In this document: piece after piece, positions 55,708-64,000 of the stretch
How the letters are laid out: each line of letters starts with the position of its first letter
Position numbering within the stretch: position 1 is the stretch's first letter
Origin: Burkholderia cepacia ATCC 25416
Lineage (GTDB): Bacteria; Pseudomonadota; Gammaproteobacteria; Burkholderiales; Burkholderiaceae
Length of the DNA stretch: 64,000 nt
Direction of reading: 5' to 3'
NCBI RefSeq assembly: GCF_001411495.1
Contig: NZ_CP012982.1
Span: forward strand, 682,001-746,000
Notes under the pieces: generated by a model
The model's database searches: none
What the model saw: only the letters and a program-made list of their open reading frames with translations
What the model was told of the DNA's origin: nothing
Program-made: the position numbers and the translations under genes

Positions 55708-56472
55708 ATGACGTCCGCCGCCACGCCCGCCGGCGAAGCGCTCTACACCGACCCGCGCCTCGTCGCGGTCTACGACCTGTTCAACGCGGGCGATCGGGAT
55801 TTCGCGTTCTACGCGTCCGTGATCGGCGCCGCACGCCGACGCATCCTCGACCTCGGCTGCGGCACCGGCACGTTCGCGCGCCGGCTCGCGGCAGCCGGGC
55901 ACGACGTCGTGGCGATCGATCCCGCGCCGGCGATGATCGAATACGCCCGACGCCAGCCGGGCGCCGACGCGGTCCACTGGCTTGCGTGCGGGCTCGACGG
56001 CCTGCCGCCCGACGCGCCGCCGTTCGATGCGGTCGTGATGACCGGGCATGCGTTCCAGTGCCTGCTGACCGACGCCGAAATCGATACGACGCTGCGCGGT
56101 GCGCGGCGCGTGCTCACCGACGGCGGCCGCTTCCTGTTCGAGACCCGCAATCCGCGCATCGCGCCGTGGCGTGCATGGACGCCGGCACATTCGGCACGCA
56201 GCGTCGAATCGCGCGAATCGGGCATCGTCGACCTGCATCATGCGGTGCGCTCCGTGGACGGCGCGATCGTCACGTTCGACACGCATTACCGCTTCCGCCG
56301 CGACGACACGGTGCTGACGAACGCGAGCCGGCTGCGCTTCATCACTCAACCCGACTTGCGGCAGCGCGTGATCGCGGCCGGATTCTCGTCGGCCGAGTGG
56401 TACGGCGACTGGCAGCACGCGCCGTTCGACGCTGCGACCAGCGCGGAGATCATCGCGATCTGCCGCGCGTGA
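55708..56472 (+). CDS. SAM-dependent class I methyltransferase
   Basis: The 254-aa enzyme has the SAM-binding motif I ILDLGCGTGTFARRLAA (about residue 46) and the acidic strand VVAIDPAPAMIEYARRQ. FDAVVMTGHAFQCLL resembles motif IV. It methylates a small molecule of unknown identity. It follows the LysE gene by 13 bp. Confidence 0.9.
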   Translation: MTSAATPAGEALYTDPRLVAVYDLFNAGDRDFAFYASVIGAARRRILDLGCGTGTFARRLAAAGHDVVAIDPAPAMIEYARRQPGADAVHWLACGLDGLPPDAPPFDAVVMTGHAFQCLLTDAEIDTTLRGARRVLTDGGRFLFETRNPRIAPWRAWTPAHSARSVESRESGIVDLHHAVRSVDGAIVTFDTHYRFRRDDTVLTNASRLRFITQPDLRQRVIAAGFSSAEWYGDWQHAPFDAATSAEIIAICRA

Positions 56473-56491
56473 GTGCGCGTTCCCGACCGCG

Positions 56492-57181
56492 TCAGCCCGC
56501 CACCGGCAGCGTGTCCACCGCATACACATGCCGCAGCGTGCGGCCCAGCACCGGGTCGTCCAGCTCGACCTCGAACCGCTCGGCCGGCCGGATGCCGCCG
56601 ATCGCCGCCAGCGTGCCGCACAGCATCGCGGTGCCGTCGACGAAGCGGCCGTCGTGGCGCGCGAACTGCGCGAGCAGGTCGTCCGGTGCGCGCATCGTGC
56701 TCACCTTGCCTTCCTGGTACAGCACGCGCTCGCCGTCGATCGTCGCGTAGGCGCGCAGCACGAGCTGATCCCAGTGCCCGGCCACGTCGTCGAGCTTCCA
56801 CAGCGTGTTCGCGCACGGCTTGCCGCACATCTGCTTCGACACCGTGATCCCGTACGTCTCGACCTCGCGGTCGGTGTGATCGGACGCGATGCCGACGAAC
56901 GTCTCGCCGCCGTCGCGCACCAGCACGAATTCCGCTTCGCCGCTGCTCTGCCCGCCCGACACCTGGATTGCGGGCGACGGATCGAGGCGGTCGGCCGCAA
57001 CGCGGTAGAACACGGGCGTCGTCGCCGGGCGCTTGACGCCCAGTTCCTCCAGCTCGCGGATGTGCTTCTCCATGGCGACCGTGTCGCGGCCGGTCCAGCC
57101 CGCGATCACGAGCGTGTCGATCGCGATCGCACGCTCGGTGCGGCCGTCGCGACCGTCGATCGCAAACGTGATGGTTTTCAT
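56492..57181 (-). CDS. DUF2848 protein
   Basis: The 229-aa protein matches DUF2848: IRELEELGVKRPATTPVFYR near residue 45, GGQSSGEAEFVLVRDGGE, and ITVSKQMCGKPCANTLWKLDD. The fold resembles fumarylacetoacetate hydrolase-like proteins in pattern, but function is not established. GAGGAGC precedes the ATG. It is the last gene of the reductase-monooxygenase-cupin-DUF2848 run, starting 71 bp after the cupin stop. Confidence 0.85.
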   Translation of the reverse strand: MKTITFAIDGRDGRTERAIAIDTLVIAGWTGRDTVAMEKHIRELEELGVKRPATTPVFYRVAADRLDPSPAIQVSGGQSSGEAEFVLVRDGGETFVGIASDHTDREVETYGITVSKQMCGKPCANTLWKLDDVAGHWDQLVLRAYATIDGERVLYQEGKVSTMRAPDDLLAQFARHDGRFVDGTAMLCGTLAAIGGIRPAERFEVELDDPVLGRTLRHVYAVDTLPVAG

Positions 57182-57252
57182 CGAATGCTCCTCGTAGCGG
57201 GCAGCGCACGCGCGATGCGGCGCCGCCCGCGATGTGTCGTGAATGGCCGGGC

Positions 57253-57639
57253 TCAGGCCGGGTCGTAGTAGTGAATCTCCAGCAGCACGCAGCCGCCGTT
57301 CGACTTGAACGGGCCGTGCCATGCGCCGGGCGGGCGCACCGCATACGTGTAGCCCTTGAACGGCGTGCCGCCGTTGCCGTGTTCGTCGTTGCCGACGGTC
57401 AGGTCGCCTTCGACGAGAAACACCTCTTCCCAGTAGTCGTGCACGAACGGCTTCTTCGTATGCAGCCCGGCCGGCAGGCGCAGCAGGCGCGTGCGGCTGC
57501 CGCGCTTCCGCTCGGTGTCGAGCGCGCCGGACAGGATCAGTTCCTGCGCGCCGGAGGCCGGGTCATAGCCTTCCGGCAGTTGCCAGTCGCGCTGCGCGTC
57601 CAGCGTATGGAATTCGTCGTGAAGCTTATTGATGGCCAT
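57253..57639 (-). CDS. Cupin-domain protein of the monooxygenase cluster
   Basis: The 128-aa protein has a single cupin core: LRLPAGLHTKKPFVHDYWEE (motif 1, His and Glu), LVEGDLTVGNDEH, and PPGAWHGPFKSNGG (motif 2 His). It may be a ring-cleaving dioxygenase or an isomerase acting on the product of the neighbouring monooxygenase; this is inference. AGGAGAG precedes the ATG and it follows the monooxygenase by 48 bp. Confidence 0.85.
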   Translation of the reverse strand: MAINKLHDEFHTLDAQRDWQLPEGYDPASGAQELILSGALDTERKRGSRTRLLRLPAGLHTKKPFVHDYWEEVFLVEGDLTVGNDEHGNGGTPFKGYTYAVRPPGAWHGPFKSNGGCVLLEIHYYDPA

Positions 57640-57687
57640 CTGTCTCTCCTGTGGCGATAGCGGATGAGTCGAACGCGATGCGGCGCG

Positions 57688-59166
57688 TCAGGCGGCGCGC
57701 GGCGTCGACAGTTCCTGGTTCAGCGAATAGCTGCCGAGCATCGAATCGACGAGATGCGACGCGCGCTGCCAGTCGTACGTGCGATACGCATGCCCCTTCG
57801 TGACGAACGACGCGCCGGCGTAGAACAGTTCGTACTGGTTGTGGCGCGACGCGAATTCGGAGCCGACCGCATCCCACGCGAGCTTGAAGAACTTCACGCG
57901 CTCCTCGGACGAGCACACCGGCGACTTCTGCGTCTTCTCGATGATGCGCAGCAGGTCGGGGTTCTCGAAATCGCGCACGCTGGACGGCAGCATGATCATT
58001 CCGCCGCCGGCGAGCTCGCGCAGCGTGTTGAGCACCTTCGAATAGAGCTGCTGCGTGACGACCTGCGAGCCGTACAGCATGTTGCGGTCGGGTACGTAGA
58101 AGCCGTTGACGACGGCGCCCTTCGCTTCCATCCCGTAGACCCACGCCTCGACCATCGACGCTTCGGCCGCGAGCTGGCCCAGCGTTTCGCGCACCTGCGG
58201 GAACGCATTCGTGCCGTTGACCTCGGAGATCTTCAGGCCGAGCCCGACGAGGAAGCGCAGCTTCGTCATCAGGCGCACCTGGCATTGGTAGTTCTGGTAC
58301 ACGTGCGCGGGCGTCGCGTGGAACTGCTTCGCGCACATCGCCGTGTTGCCGGCAACGAAGATCCGTTCCCACGGCACTTTCACGTCGTCGAAATACAGCA
58401 CCGCGTCGTTCTCGTCGAAGCGGCTCGACAGCGGGTTGTCGAACACCGATGTCGCGTTCTCCTCGTACGACTTGCGCGACAGGATCTTCATCCCCTTCGC
58501 GTTCATCGGCACCGCGAACGACAGCGCATACATCTCGTCGCCCTCGCGCAGCGGCTGAATGCAACTGCAGAACACCTCGTTCGCCATGATTCCGCTCGTC
58601 GCGAGCATCTTCGCGCCGCGCACCATGATGCCTTCGGCATCCTGATCGACGATGCCGACCGCGAGGTACTTGTCCTCCTGCTCGTGCGCGGCCTTCGACT
58701 GGTTCGCCTGCGGATTCACGATCACGTAGGTCAGGAACAGGTCGTTGTCGCGTGCGTAGCGGTAGTAGTCGCGCAGCGCGCCCGCCCGAGCCGGATCGTA
58801 TTGCTCGAACACGTCGGCGCCCATCACCATGCCGGCAAGACAGGACGCGACGTGATCCGGCGAGCGGCCCATGAAGCCGTAATGCAATTCCGACCACGCT
58901 TCCAGCGCGGCACGGCGTTCGACGAGTTCGTCGTAAGAGGTCGGCAGTTGCCAGATCCGGCTGACGCGGTTGCCCGAGTCGGGCGACACGAACGTCATCT
59001 TCTCGACGTTCTCGTCACGCGCCTGGTAGTCGTACAGGCTCGCGTAGCTGCGGATCGAATTGCGGAATGCCGCATGCGCGGTCACGTCGCCGACCGGCTG
59101 GCCGTTCAGGTAGACCTGCCGCCCGTCGCGCAGCGACGCGATGTGCTGGGTCCCGTTCTTGATCAT
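57688..59166 (-). CDS. FADH2-dependent aromatic monooxygenase, HpaB-like oxygenase component
   Basis: The 492-aa protein belongs to the 4-hydroxyphenylacetate 3-monooxygenase oxygenase family. MIKNGTQHIASLRDGRQVYL, YGFMGRSPDHVASCLAGMVM, YVIVNPQANQSKAAHEQEDK and KVPWERIFVAGNTAMCAKQF are family patterns. It hydroxylates a phenolic substrate using reduced flavin from the neighbouring reductase. AGGAGGA precedes the ATG. Length fits HpaB or a chlorophenol-type homologue; the substrate remains open because no homoprotocatechuate genes are seen. Confidence 0.92.
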   Translation of the reverse strand: MIKNGTQHIASLRDGRQVYLNGQPVGDVTAHAAFRNSIRSYASLYDYQARDENVEKMTFVSPDSGNRVSRIWQLPTSYDELVERRAALEAWSELHYGFMGRSPDHVASCLAGMVMGADVFEQYDPARAGALRDYYRYARDNDLFLTYVIVNPQANQSKAAHEQEDKYLAVGIVDQDAEGIMVRGAKMLATSGIMANEVFCSCIQPLREGDEMYALSFAVPMNAKGMKILSRKSYEENATSVFDNPLSSRFDENDAVLYFDDVKVPWERIFVAGNTAMCAKQFHATPAHVYQNYQCQVRLMTKLRFLVGLGLKISEVNGTNAFPQVRETLGQLAAEASMVEAWVYGMEAKGAVVNGFYVPDRNMLYGSQVVTQQLYSKVLNTLRELAGGGMIMLPSSVRDFENPDLLRIIEKTQKSPVCSSEERVKFFKLAWDAVGSEFASRHNQYELFYAGASFVTKGHAYRTYDWQRASHLVDSMLGSYSLNQELSTPRAA

Positions 59167-59202
59167 GATGTCCTCCTGGGTGGAATGAAACGTGGATTGC
59201 AT

Positions 59203-59730
59203 TCAGGCAGACGGCGCGTGCATGCCGTCGAGCGTGCGATAGCGGCCGCCGAAGAAGATCAGCGGGCGCCCTTCCGAGCGCGCGCGGTGCCGCGTCACGC
59301 GGCCGACGAAGATCACGTGATCGCCGCCGTCGTACTGCGCGTAGGGCTCGCATTCGAACGTCGCGAGCGCGTCGGGCAGCAGCACCGCGCCGTCGTCATC
59401 GGCCGCGCCGGCACGCCAGCCCCACTTGTCGCCGTTCGCTTTCGCGAAGCAGTTCGACAGATGCTGTTGCGTCTCGTCGAGCACATTGACCGCATAGCCG
59501 CCCGCGCCGGCCAGGTCGCCGAGGCTCAGGCTCCGACGGTCGACCGAAAACAGGATCAGCGGCGGGTCCAGCGACACCGAATTGAACGACGCGACCGTGA
59601 TACCGATCGGCGCCCCCTCCTTGCGCGGGGCGGTAATCACCGCGACGCCCGTCGCGAACATCGACAGCGCGGCGCGAAAGCGCCGCTGCGCGTCGGCACC
59701 CGCACCGGTTCCGGCATGGTTCTCGCTCAT
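59203..59730 (-). CDS. Flavin reductase (HpaC-like) partner of the monooxygenase
   Basis: The 175-aa protein has the flavin-reductase fold: ALSMFATGVAVITAPRKEG near residue 20, ITVASFNSVSLDPPLILFSV, and GGDHVIFVGRVTRHR. It supplies reduced FAD/FMN to the oxygenase. AAGGAGGAC precedes the ATG MSENHAG. It is the first gene of the cluster and 36 bp upstream of the oxygenase. The region before it has two copies of a motif also found at the MarR promoter. Confidence 0.93.
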   Translation of the reverse strand: MSENHAGTGAGADAQRRFRAALSMFATGVAVITAPRKEGAPIGITVASFNSVSLDPPLILFSVDRRSLSLGDLAGAGGYAVNVLDETQQHLSNCFAKANGDKWGWRAGAADDDGAVLLPDALATFECEPYAQYDGGDHVIFVGRVTRHRARSEGRPLIFFGGRYRTLDGMHAPSA

Positions 59731-59795
59731 CTCGTCCTCCTTGGGTTGCATCGCCTGATTCCGCTGCGGAATCAGGCCCAACAAAGCACCGTTAC

Positions 59796-59823
59796 TTAGC
59801 TTTGTTATTTAGCTTTTATTAAA
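59796..59823. promoter_or_regulatory. Two adjacent TTAGCTTT motifs upstream of the monooxygenase operon
   Basis: TTAGCTTTGTTA is followed directly by TTTAGCTTTTATTAAA, an A/T-rich patch in GC-rich DNA about 65 bp upstream of the reductase gene. The 9-mer TTAGCTTTG also occurs at the MarR gene promoter (61806-61814). A MarR operator is the likely explanation. Confidence 0.5.
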
Positions 59824-59868
59824 TGTAAACACAAAGGCGGGTTCAAGTTGTCGTAAACCCTGACCTAG

Positions 59869-59885
59869 AAAGCTTTGTTTGAAAG
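59869..59885. promoter_or_regulatory. Third motif copy between the reductase and iscS genes
   Basis: AAAGCTTTGTTTGAAAG shares AGCTTTG with the copies at 59796-59823 and 61805-61825, lying closer to iscS. It may contribute to control of the divergent iscS gene. Confidence 0.4.
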
Positions 59886-60006
59886 ACAACCCTACTGGCG
59901 GGATGGGTGTTGCGCGGCGCCCGCGAATGTCCACGTACACTGCGGCTACCCTGTTCCGCGGTGCTTTCGCGCACCGCGGGAGACACCGCTTTCCGGAGCC
60001 GCATCG

Positions 60007-61218
60007 ATGCAATCCCGTCCGATCTACATGGACTACAGCGCGACGACGCCCGTCGATCCGCGCGTGGTCGACAAAATGGTGCCGTTCCTGCACGAGCAGT
60101 TCGGCAACCCGGCTTCACGCAGCCACAGCTATGGCTGGGATGCCGAGCAGGCGGTCGAGGAGGCGCGCGCGCACGTCGCCGCGCTGCTCGGCGCCGATCC
60201 GCGCGAAATCGTGTGGACCTCCGGCGCGACCGAGGGCAACAACCTCGCGATCAAGGGCGCCGCGCACTTCTACCAGGGCAAGGGCAGGCATCTCGTCACG
60301 GTGAAGACCGAGCACAAGGCCGTGCTCGATACGTGCCGCGAGCTCGAACGCCAGGGCTTCGACGTCACGTACCTCGACGTGCGGGAAGACGGCCTGCTCG
60401 ATCTCGACACGGTGCGGCAGGCGCTGCGCGCCGACACGATCCTGGTGTCGGTGATGCTCGCGAACAATGAAACGGGCGTGATCCAGCCGGTGACGGAGAT
60501 CGGCGCGCTGTGCCGCGCGCGCGGCATCGTGTTCCACTGCGACGCCGTGCAGGCGGCCGGCAAGATCCCGGTCGACGTGAATGCGTTGAACGTCGACCTG
60601 CTGACGGTGACCGCGCACAAGGTTTACGGCCCGAAGGGAATCGGCGCGCTGTACGTGCGCCGCAAGCCGCGCGTGCGGATCGAAGCGCAGATGCACGGCG
60701 GCGGCCATGAGCGCGGGATGCGCTCGGGCACGCTGCCCACGCACCAGATCGTCGGGATGGGCGAGGCGTTCCGGCTCGCGAAGGAAGAGATGGCGGAGGA
60801 AAGCCGCCGGGTCGGCGCATTGCGCGACCGGTTGCTGGCCGGCCTGTCGACGCTCGACGAGGTTTACGTGAACGGCGATCTCGCCCGCCGGATTCCGCAC
60901 AACCTGAACGTCAGCTTCAATTTCGTCGAAGGCGAATCGCTGATCATGGGGATCAAGGGTGTCGCGGTATCGTCAGGCTCCGCGTGCACGTCGGCATCGC
61001 TGGAGCCGTCGTACGTGCTGCGCGCGCTGGGCCGCAGCGACGAGCTCGCGCACAGCTCGATCCGCTTCACGCTCGGCCGCTTCACGACCGAAGCCGAAGT
61101 GGACGGCGTCATTGCGCAGGTGCGCGACACGGTCGGCAAGCTGCGCGCATTGAGCCCGCTGTGGGACATGCATCTCGAAGGGGTCGACCTGAATACGATC
61201 GAGTGGGCCGCGCACTGA
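60007..61218 (+). CDS. iscS: Cysteine desulfurase, IscS-like
   Basis: The 403-aa PLP enzyme removes sulfur from cysteine. [20 protein letters not shown] at the N-terminus, [18 protein letters not shown], the PLP Lys in [14 protein letters not shown] (about 205) and the active-site Cys in [20 protein letters not shown] (about 326) are all intact, and the length is that of IscS. It stands alone, with no iscU, iscA or hscA nearby. The start ATG has no strong Shine-Dalgarno. It is divergent from the monooxygenase cluster. Confidence 0.95.
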   Translation: MQSRPIYMDYSATTPVDPRVVDKMVPFLHEQFGNPASRSHSYGWDAEQAVEEARAHVAALLGADPREIVWTSGATEGNNLAIKGAAHFYQGKGRHLVTVKTEHKAVLDTCRELERQGFDVTYLDVREDGLLDLDTVRQALRADTILVSVMLANNETGVIQPVTEIGALCRARGIVFHCDAVQAAGKIPVDVNALNVDLLTVTAHKVYGPKGIGALYVRRKPRVRIEAQMHGGGHERGMRSGTLPTHQIVGMGEAFRLAKEEMAEESRRVGALRDRLLAGLSTLDEVYVNGDLARRIPHNLNVSFNFVEGESLIMGIKGVAVSSGSACTSASLEPSYVLRALGRSDELAHSSIRFTLGRFTTEAEVDGVIAQVRDTVGKLRALSPLWDMHLEGVDLNTIEWAAH

Positions 61219-61232
61219 GTGCGGTCGAAGCG

Positions 61233-61775
61233 TCAGCCTTTTTCCTGGCGCGCGATCAGGTGCGCGAGATCGAGCGTCGCGCGGTCGCCGTTGGTGACGA
61301 GGCGGTCGATCACCGAGCAGAGCGCCTTGAATTCGGTCTTCGTCACGCCCTCGAACAGCACGTTGTTGATGCGCTGCTGCGTATCGGTGAGCGCCTTCAG
61401 CAGCTTCGAGCCGGCCGGCGTGACCGTGAGACGCATCTTGCGCTTGTCGTCGGGGTCCGGGCGTTTGTCGATCAGGCCGAGCTTCTTCAGCTTGCCCGTC
61501 TCGATCGTGACGAATGCGCCGCTCAGGTGCAGGTGATCGGCGAGGCGGTTGACGGTCACGACGTCGTCGTGCGAAAGATGCGAAACCGATACGAGCAGCG
61601 AATACTGGATGCCGGTGAGGCCGATCAGCGAGCCGAAGCCGTCGCGTACCGACAGCAGGCGGGCCGCAAACGGCAGCAGCCCGTTGATCAGGTGGCGAAA
61701 TTCCGTGTCCGTGCCGTCGATCAGGCAGGCCGGGTTGGTGATGGTCAGAACGGACTCCTCTTGCTGCTTGGCCAT
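61233..61775 (-). CDS. MarR-family regulator, likely repressor of the HpaB-like cluster
   Basis: The 180-aa protein has the MarR fold: LINGLLPFAARLLSVRDGF, then the recognition region VVTVNRLADHLHLSGAFVTIET and a wing with RKMRLTVTPAGSKLLKAL. I chose the ATG MAKQQEE, with GGAG upstream; an ATG at 61799 would add eight residues. The same TTAGCTTTG motif is found before the gene and before the monooxygenase operon. It is convergent with iscS. Confidence 0.9.
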   Translation of the reverse strand: MAKQQEESVLTITNPACLIDGTDTEFRHLINGLLPFAARLLSVRDGFGSLIGLTGIQYSLLVSVSHLSHDDVVTVNRLADHLHLSGAFVTIETGKLKKLGLIDKRPDPDDKRKMRLTVTPAGSKLLKALTDTQQRINNVLFEGVTKTEFKALCSVIDRLVTNGDRATLDLAHLIARQEKG

Positions 61776-61804
61776 GACTTCGACGCTCCGTACGGTCATG
61801 CGAA

Positions 61805-61825
61805 TTTAGCTTTGAAACGAAATTA
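61805..61825. promoter_or_regulatory. MarR-type operator at the MarR gene promoter
   Basis: TTTAGCTTTGAAACGAAATTA contains the 9-mer TTAGCTTTG shared with the monooxygenase promoter region, and TTT...AAA symmetry suggests a palindromic MarR site. It lies about 30 bp upstream of the chosen MarR start. Confidence 0.5.
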
Positions 61826-61903
61826 TACGGCAAAGGCACATGCGCCCCGGGCCAGGTCCGGCCGCTGCGCGTGCCCCCATTTCCCGCTACAGGAGGCTCG
61901 TCC

Positions 61904-62494
61904 ATGCCCTTCCCGCTTCATCCCGCGTCGGTTCGCGCGCTGCTCGAATGCTATCTGCGCGCAAAGGACCTGAACCGCCCCGCGTTGATCGCCGACTGCT
62001 TCGCGGCCGATGCCGAGCTGAGCTTTTCGCTCGCGAACGACGACATCGATTTTCCGCCGCGCGTGACGGGCGCGGCCGCGATCGCACGCACCCTGGTCGA
62101 GGAATTCGGCGAGCGGTTCGAGCGGTGCCGGACCTATTACGTTTGCACGGAGCCCGAAGTCGACCCGCATGGCGTCAGCGAGATGTCGTGGCTCGTCGTG
62201 ATGCGGCAGAAGGACAACGGCGCGTTGCGGATCGGGCACGGCACGTACCGCTGGCAGTTCACACCCGACAGCGAAGGCGGTGCGCGGATCGCCGCGCTGC
62301 ACATTCACATCGTGCGCATGGATACGATCGACGATCCGAAGTCGACGAAACTCGACGCGCTGCATGCGGCGTTCGGGTATCCGTGGCTGCCGGCGCACGC
62401 GTTCGCGCGCGGACTGGCGGATGTCGCGGCCGCGCAGCCGGAATGGGCATTCCTGGCGTCGTTTCACGAGGCGGCGGCAGCGGCGGCCGGTTGA
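61904..62494 (+). CDS. NTF2-like/SnoaL-like protein
   Basis: The 196-aa product has the NTF2 pattern: VRALLECYLRAKDLNRPALI, CFAADAELSFSLANDDIDFP, and a strand region with EMSWLVVMRQKDNGAL and GTYRWQF. Such proteins bind or isomerise small molecules. The C-terminal tail (about 150-196) is longer than in typical SnoaL proteins. AGGAGG precedes the ATG. It is divergent from the MarR gene and convergent with the SUKH-like gene. The role is unknown. Confidence 0.8.
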   Translation: MPFPLHPASVRALLECYLRAKDLNRPALIADCFAADAELSFSLANDDIDFPPRVTGAAAIARTLVEEFGERFERCRTYYVCTEPEVDPHGVSEMSWLVVMRQKDNGALRIGHGTYRWQFTPDSEGGARIAALHIHIVRMDTIDDPKSTKLDALHAAFGYPWLPAHAFARGLADVAAAQPEWAFLASFHEAAAAAAG

Positions 62495-62519
62495 AACACG
62501 GCCGAAGCGCGTCGCCGCA

Positions 62520-63107
62520 TCACGCGCGGGCAAGGAGCTGACGGACCGTCATCACGCGCGGATCGTCGATCGTCAGAACCTCGCCGTAATGGGCAATCGT
62601 TGCACGGCGGTCGAGCAACAGCGGAATCGAGACGCGCCCGAGCAGCGTCCGCTCGACCGCTTCGCCGAACGTGAATCCGCACAGATGCACACCGTCGACC
62701 ACGCAATTGGTCGAGAACACTCGGCCCTGCGCATCGACATAAAACTCGGCGTACCCGAGATCGTCTTCGGCGAAGCCGATCATCGTCGTCCCGAGCGCCT
62801 GTTCCCACGCGTCGATCTGGTGATCCTTGCGCGCCAGCGCATGAAAGACGAGCCCCATTCGCGCGCAGGTTTGCCCGCTGGCGGAGGCGCCCACGATCAG
62901 CCCGCCGAATTCGCGCAGGATTGCATCTCCCGGATGCTCGCCGTCGCCGGACGACACACGGCAACCGGAGTCGCCACGCCACCCCGAATCGGCAAACAGC
63001 GCTTTGACCGACGAAGGAATCACGACCACCACCACCCTGCCGACGTTTGCGTGCACGATACCGCACGCGCTATCCGCCATGCGCGACGCAGGGAATGCAT
63101 CGCGCAT
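62520..63107 (-). CDS. SUKH-3-like protein downstream of rtcR
   Basis: The 195-aa protein has a SUKH-3-like domain after about residue 30: IPSSVKALFADSGWRGDSGC, AILREFGGLIVGAS, WEQALGTTMIGFAEDDLGYA and a C-terminal REQLL-like helix. SUKH proteins are often immunity proteins of contact-dependent or toxin systems. The ATG at 63107 overlaps a GAGG site formed by the end of rtcR; the rtcR stop is 5 bases upstream. GTG at 63029 or ATG at 63080 are alternatives, since similarity starts later. No toxin gene is adjacent. Confidence 0.7.
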   Translation of the reverse strand: MRDAFPASRMADSACGIVHANVGRVVVVVIPSSVKALFADSGWRGDSGCRVSSGDGEHPGDAILREFGGLIVGASASGQTCARMGLVFHALARKDHQIDAWEQALGTTMIGFAEDDLGYAEFYVDAQGRVFSTNCVVDGVHLCGFTFGEAVERTLLGRVSIPLLLDRRATIAHYGEVLTIDDPRVMTVRQLLARA

Positions 63108-63112
63108 GCCCG

Positions 63113-64000
63113 TCACCTCGACGCATCGAGCGCGCCCCTCACTCCCTCCCAATCCAGCCCGAACCGCGCGAGATACTTGCGCAGCCTGTCCGCATCGTTC
63201 GGCTGCTTCTTGCTCTGCCGCGACACCGCGAACAGCGTGCGCCCCGCTTCCGACAGGCTTGCCGACACGCGGCACACGTCGAGCACGCGTTCGAGCTGCG
63301 CACGGTCGAACAGGTCGAGTTCCGCCGCACGCGCGCCGAACACCGCGTCGACGCATGCCTCGGATGATCCCGCGCCGCCCGGCTGCGACCACGTGCGCGT
63401 CAGCCGCTCGACTTCCTGTTCGGCAAGCGCTTCGGTAATCCGCCCCGCGTCGGCCAGCGTCGCCATCCGCGTGACCGACGCGGACAGCTCGCGGAAGTTG
63501 CCGGCCCACGCCGCACGCGGCGACGCGGCGAACGCGAGGTAGCGCCGCTTCGCCTCGACGTTGAAACGCACCTGCTCGCCCTGCTCGCGGCCGAACCGGT
63601 CGAGTTCGAATTCGAGGTTTGGCTCGATGTCCTCGCGGCGCTCGGCCAGCCCCGGCAGTTCGTACGTCCACAGGTTGATCCGCGCATAGAGATCTTCACG
63701 GAAGGTGCCGGCCGCCACCATCTGCCGCAGGTCGCGGTGCGTGCCCGCGATCAGTTCGAAATCGCTGGTCGCCTCGACGTCAGCGCCGACCGGCAGGAAA
63801 CGCTTCTCCTCGATCGCCTTCAGCAGCATCGCCTGTTCGTCGAGCCCGAGTTCGCCGATCTCGTCGAGAAACAGCAGGCCGCCGTCCGCCGCGCGCAGCA
63901 GCCCGGCCCGCGCCGACTGCGCGCCCGTGAACGCGCCCTTCACGTGGCCGAACAGCGTCGACATCGCCGCGTCGCCGCGCAGCGTCGCGCAGTTGATCTC
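63113..64000 (-). CDS. rtcR: RtcR, sigma-54-dependent regulator of RNA ligase/cyclase genes (C-terminal part; runs off the right edge)
   Basis: The visible 295 codons begin [20 protein letters not shown] with the sigma-54 activator GAFTGA loop ([10 protein letters not shown]) and continue with [18 protein letters not shown] (Walker B), then a helical C-terminal region with a FIS-like HTH ([20 protein letters not shown]). The [14 protein letters not shown] start of the ATPase and the [17 protein letters not shown] stretch match RtcR. The CARF-type sensor domain lies beyond the edge. RtcR normally controls rtcBA. Here the SUKH-like gene follows it directly. Confidence 0.9.
   Translation of the reverse strand, partial: EINCATLRGDAAMSTLFGHVKGAFTGAQSARAGLLRAADGGLLFLDEIGELGLDEQAMLLKAIEEKRFLPVGADVEATSDFELIAGTHRDLRQMVAAGTFREDLYARINLWTYELPGLAERREDIEPNLEFELDRFGREQGEQVRFNVEAKRRYLAFAASPRAAWAGNFRELSASVTRMATLADAGRITEALAEQEVERLTRTWSQPGGAGSSEACVDAVFGARAAELDLFDRAQLERVLDVCRVSASLSEAGRTLFAVSRQSKKQPNDADRLRKYLARFGLDWEGVRGALDASR

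Overview
The window is GC-rich DNA (roughly two thirds G+C, strong G/C preference at third codon positions) packed with LysR, MarR, TetR and AraC regulators, MFS pumps, a Burkholderia-type porin, a PHA depolymerase, an HHHH-motif peptide and DUF3717/DUF3761 proteins. This points to a Burkholderia chromosome, most likely the B. cepacia complex or a close relative. The species is not determined. I saw no rRNA, tRNA, CRISPR array or prophage.

Layout. 1-5870: a MarR fragment, a LysR gene and a MarR-EmrA-EmrB-NodT drug-efflux operon, tied together by a 17-bp palindromic motif. 5921-8434: small membrane protein, LysE exporter, TIGR02594-type protein, a 74-aa unknown and CspA. 8811-12417: LysR regulator, MHS-family transporter and amidohydrolase. 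12520-14058: a complete IS256-family element inserted, with an 8-bp target duplication, into a decayed relic of a related element. 14113-18865 (minus): chemoreceptor, MotB-like, MotA-like and a protein joining a cyclic-nucleotide-binding domain to a FliG-like C-terminal domain. 19103-22949: GST, PhaZ, DUF3761 protein, HHHH peptide, cupin. 23024-26173: histidine/basic amino acid ABC importer (hisJ-Q-M-P). 26474-33750: kdp potassium system in the order F-(27-aa peptide)-A-C-B-D-E, with a KdpD lacking the usual N-terminal domains.

34084-43235: unknown ACT-sized protein, porin, HutC-type repressor, glycosyltransferase/TetR pair, membrane protein, hydrolase, LysR, DUF3717 and LysP. 43834-51146: diguanylate cyclase, FUSC protein, argG, then an ACS-family transporter and tartrate/malate-type dehydrogenase with a divergent LysR. 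52452-57181: LysR, a gene behind a Fur-type box, AraC/LysE pair, methyltransferase, DUF2848. 57253-61775: cupin, two-component flavin monooxygenase (HpaB/HpaC-like), a stand-alone cysteine desulfurase and a MarR regulator, with a shared TTAGCTTTG motif at both promoter regions. 61904-64000: NTF2-like protein, SUKH-like protein and the C-terminal part of RtcR.

The most unusual system is the minus-strand block 14113-18865. A stator pair (MotA/MotB-like), a rotor-type FliG domain fused to a cNMP sensor and a chemoreceptor lie together, with no other flagellar gene in view. It could be a dedicated ion-driven motor or a signal-controlled accessory stator. Second-tier interest lies in the permuted kdp operon with its short KdpD, the nested IS256 insertion and several well-formed operators.
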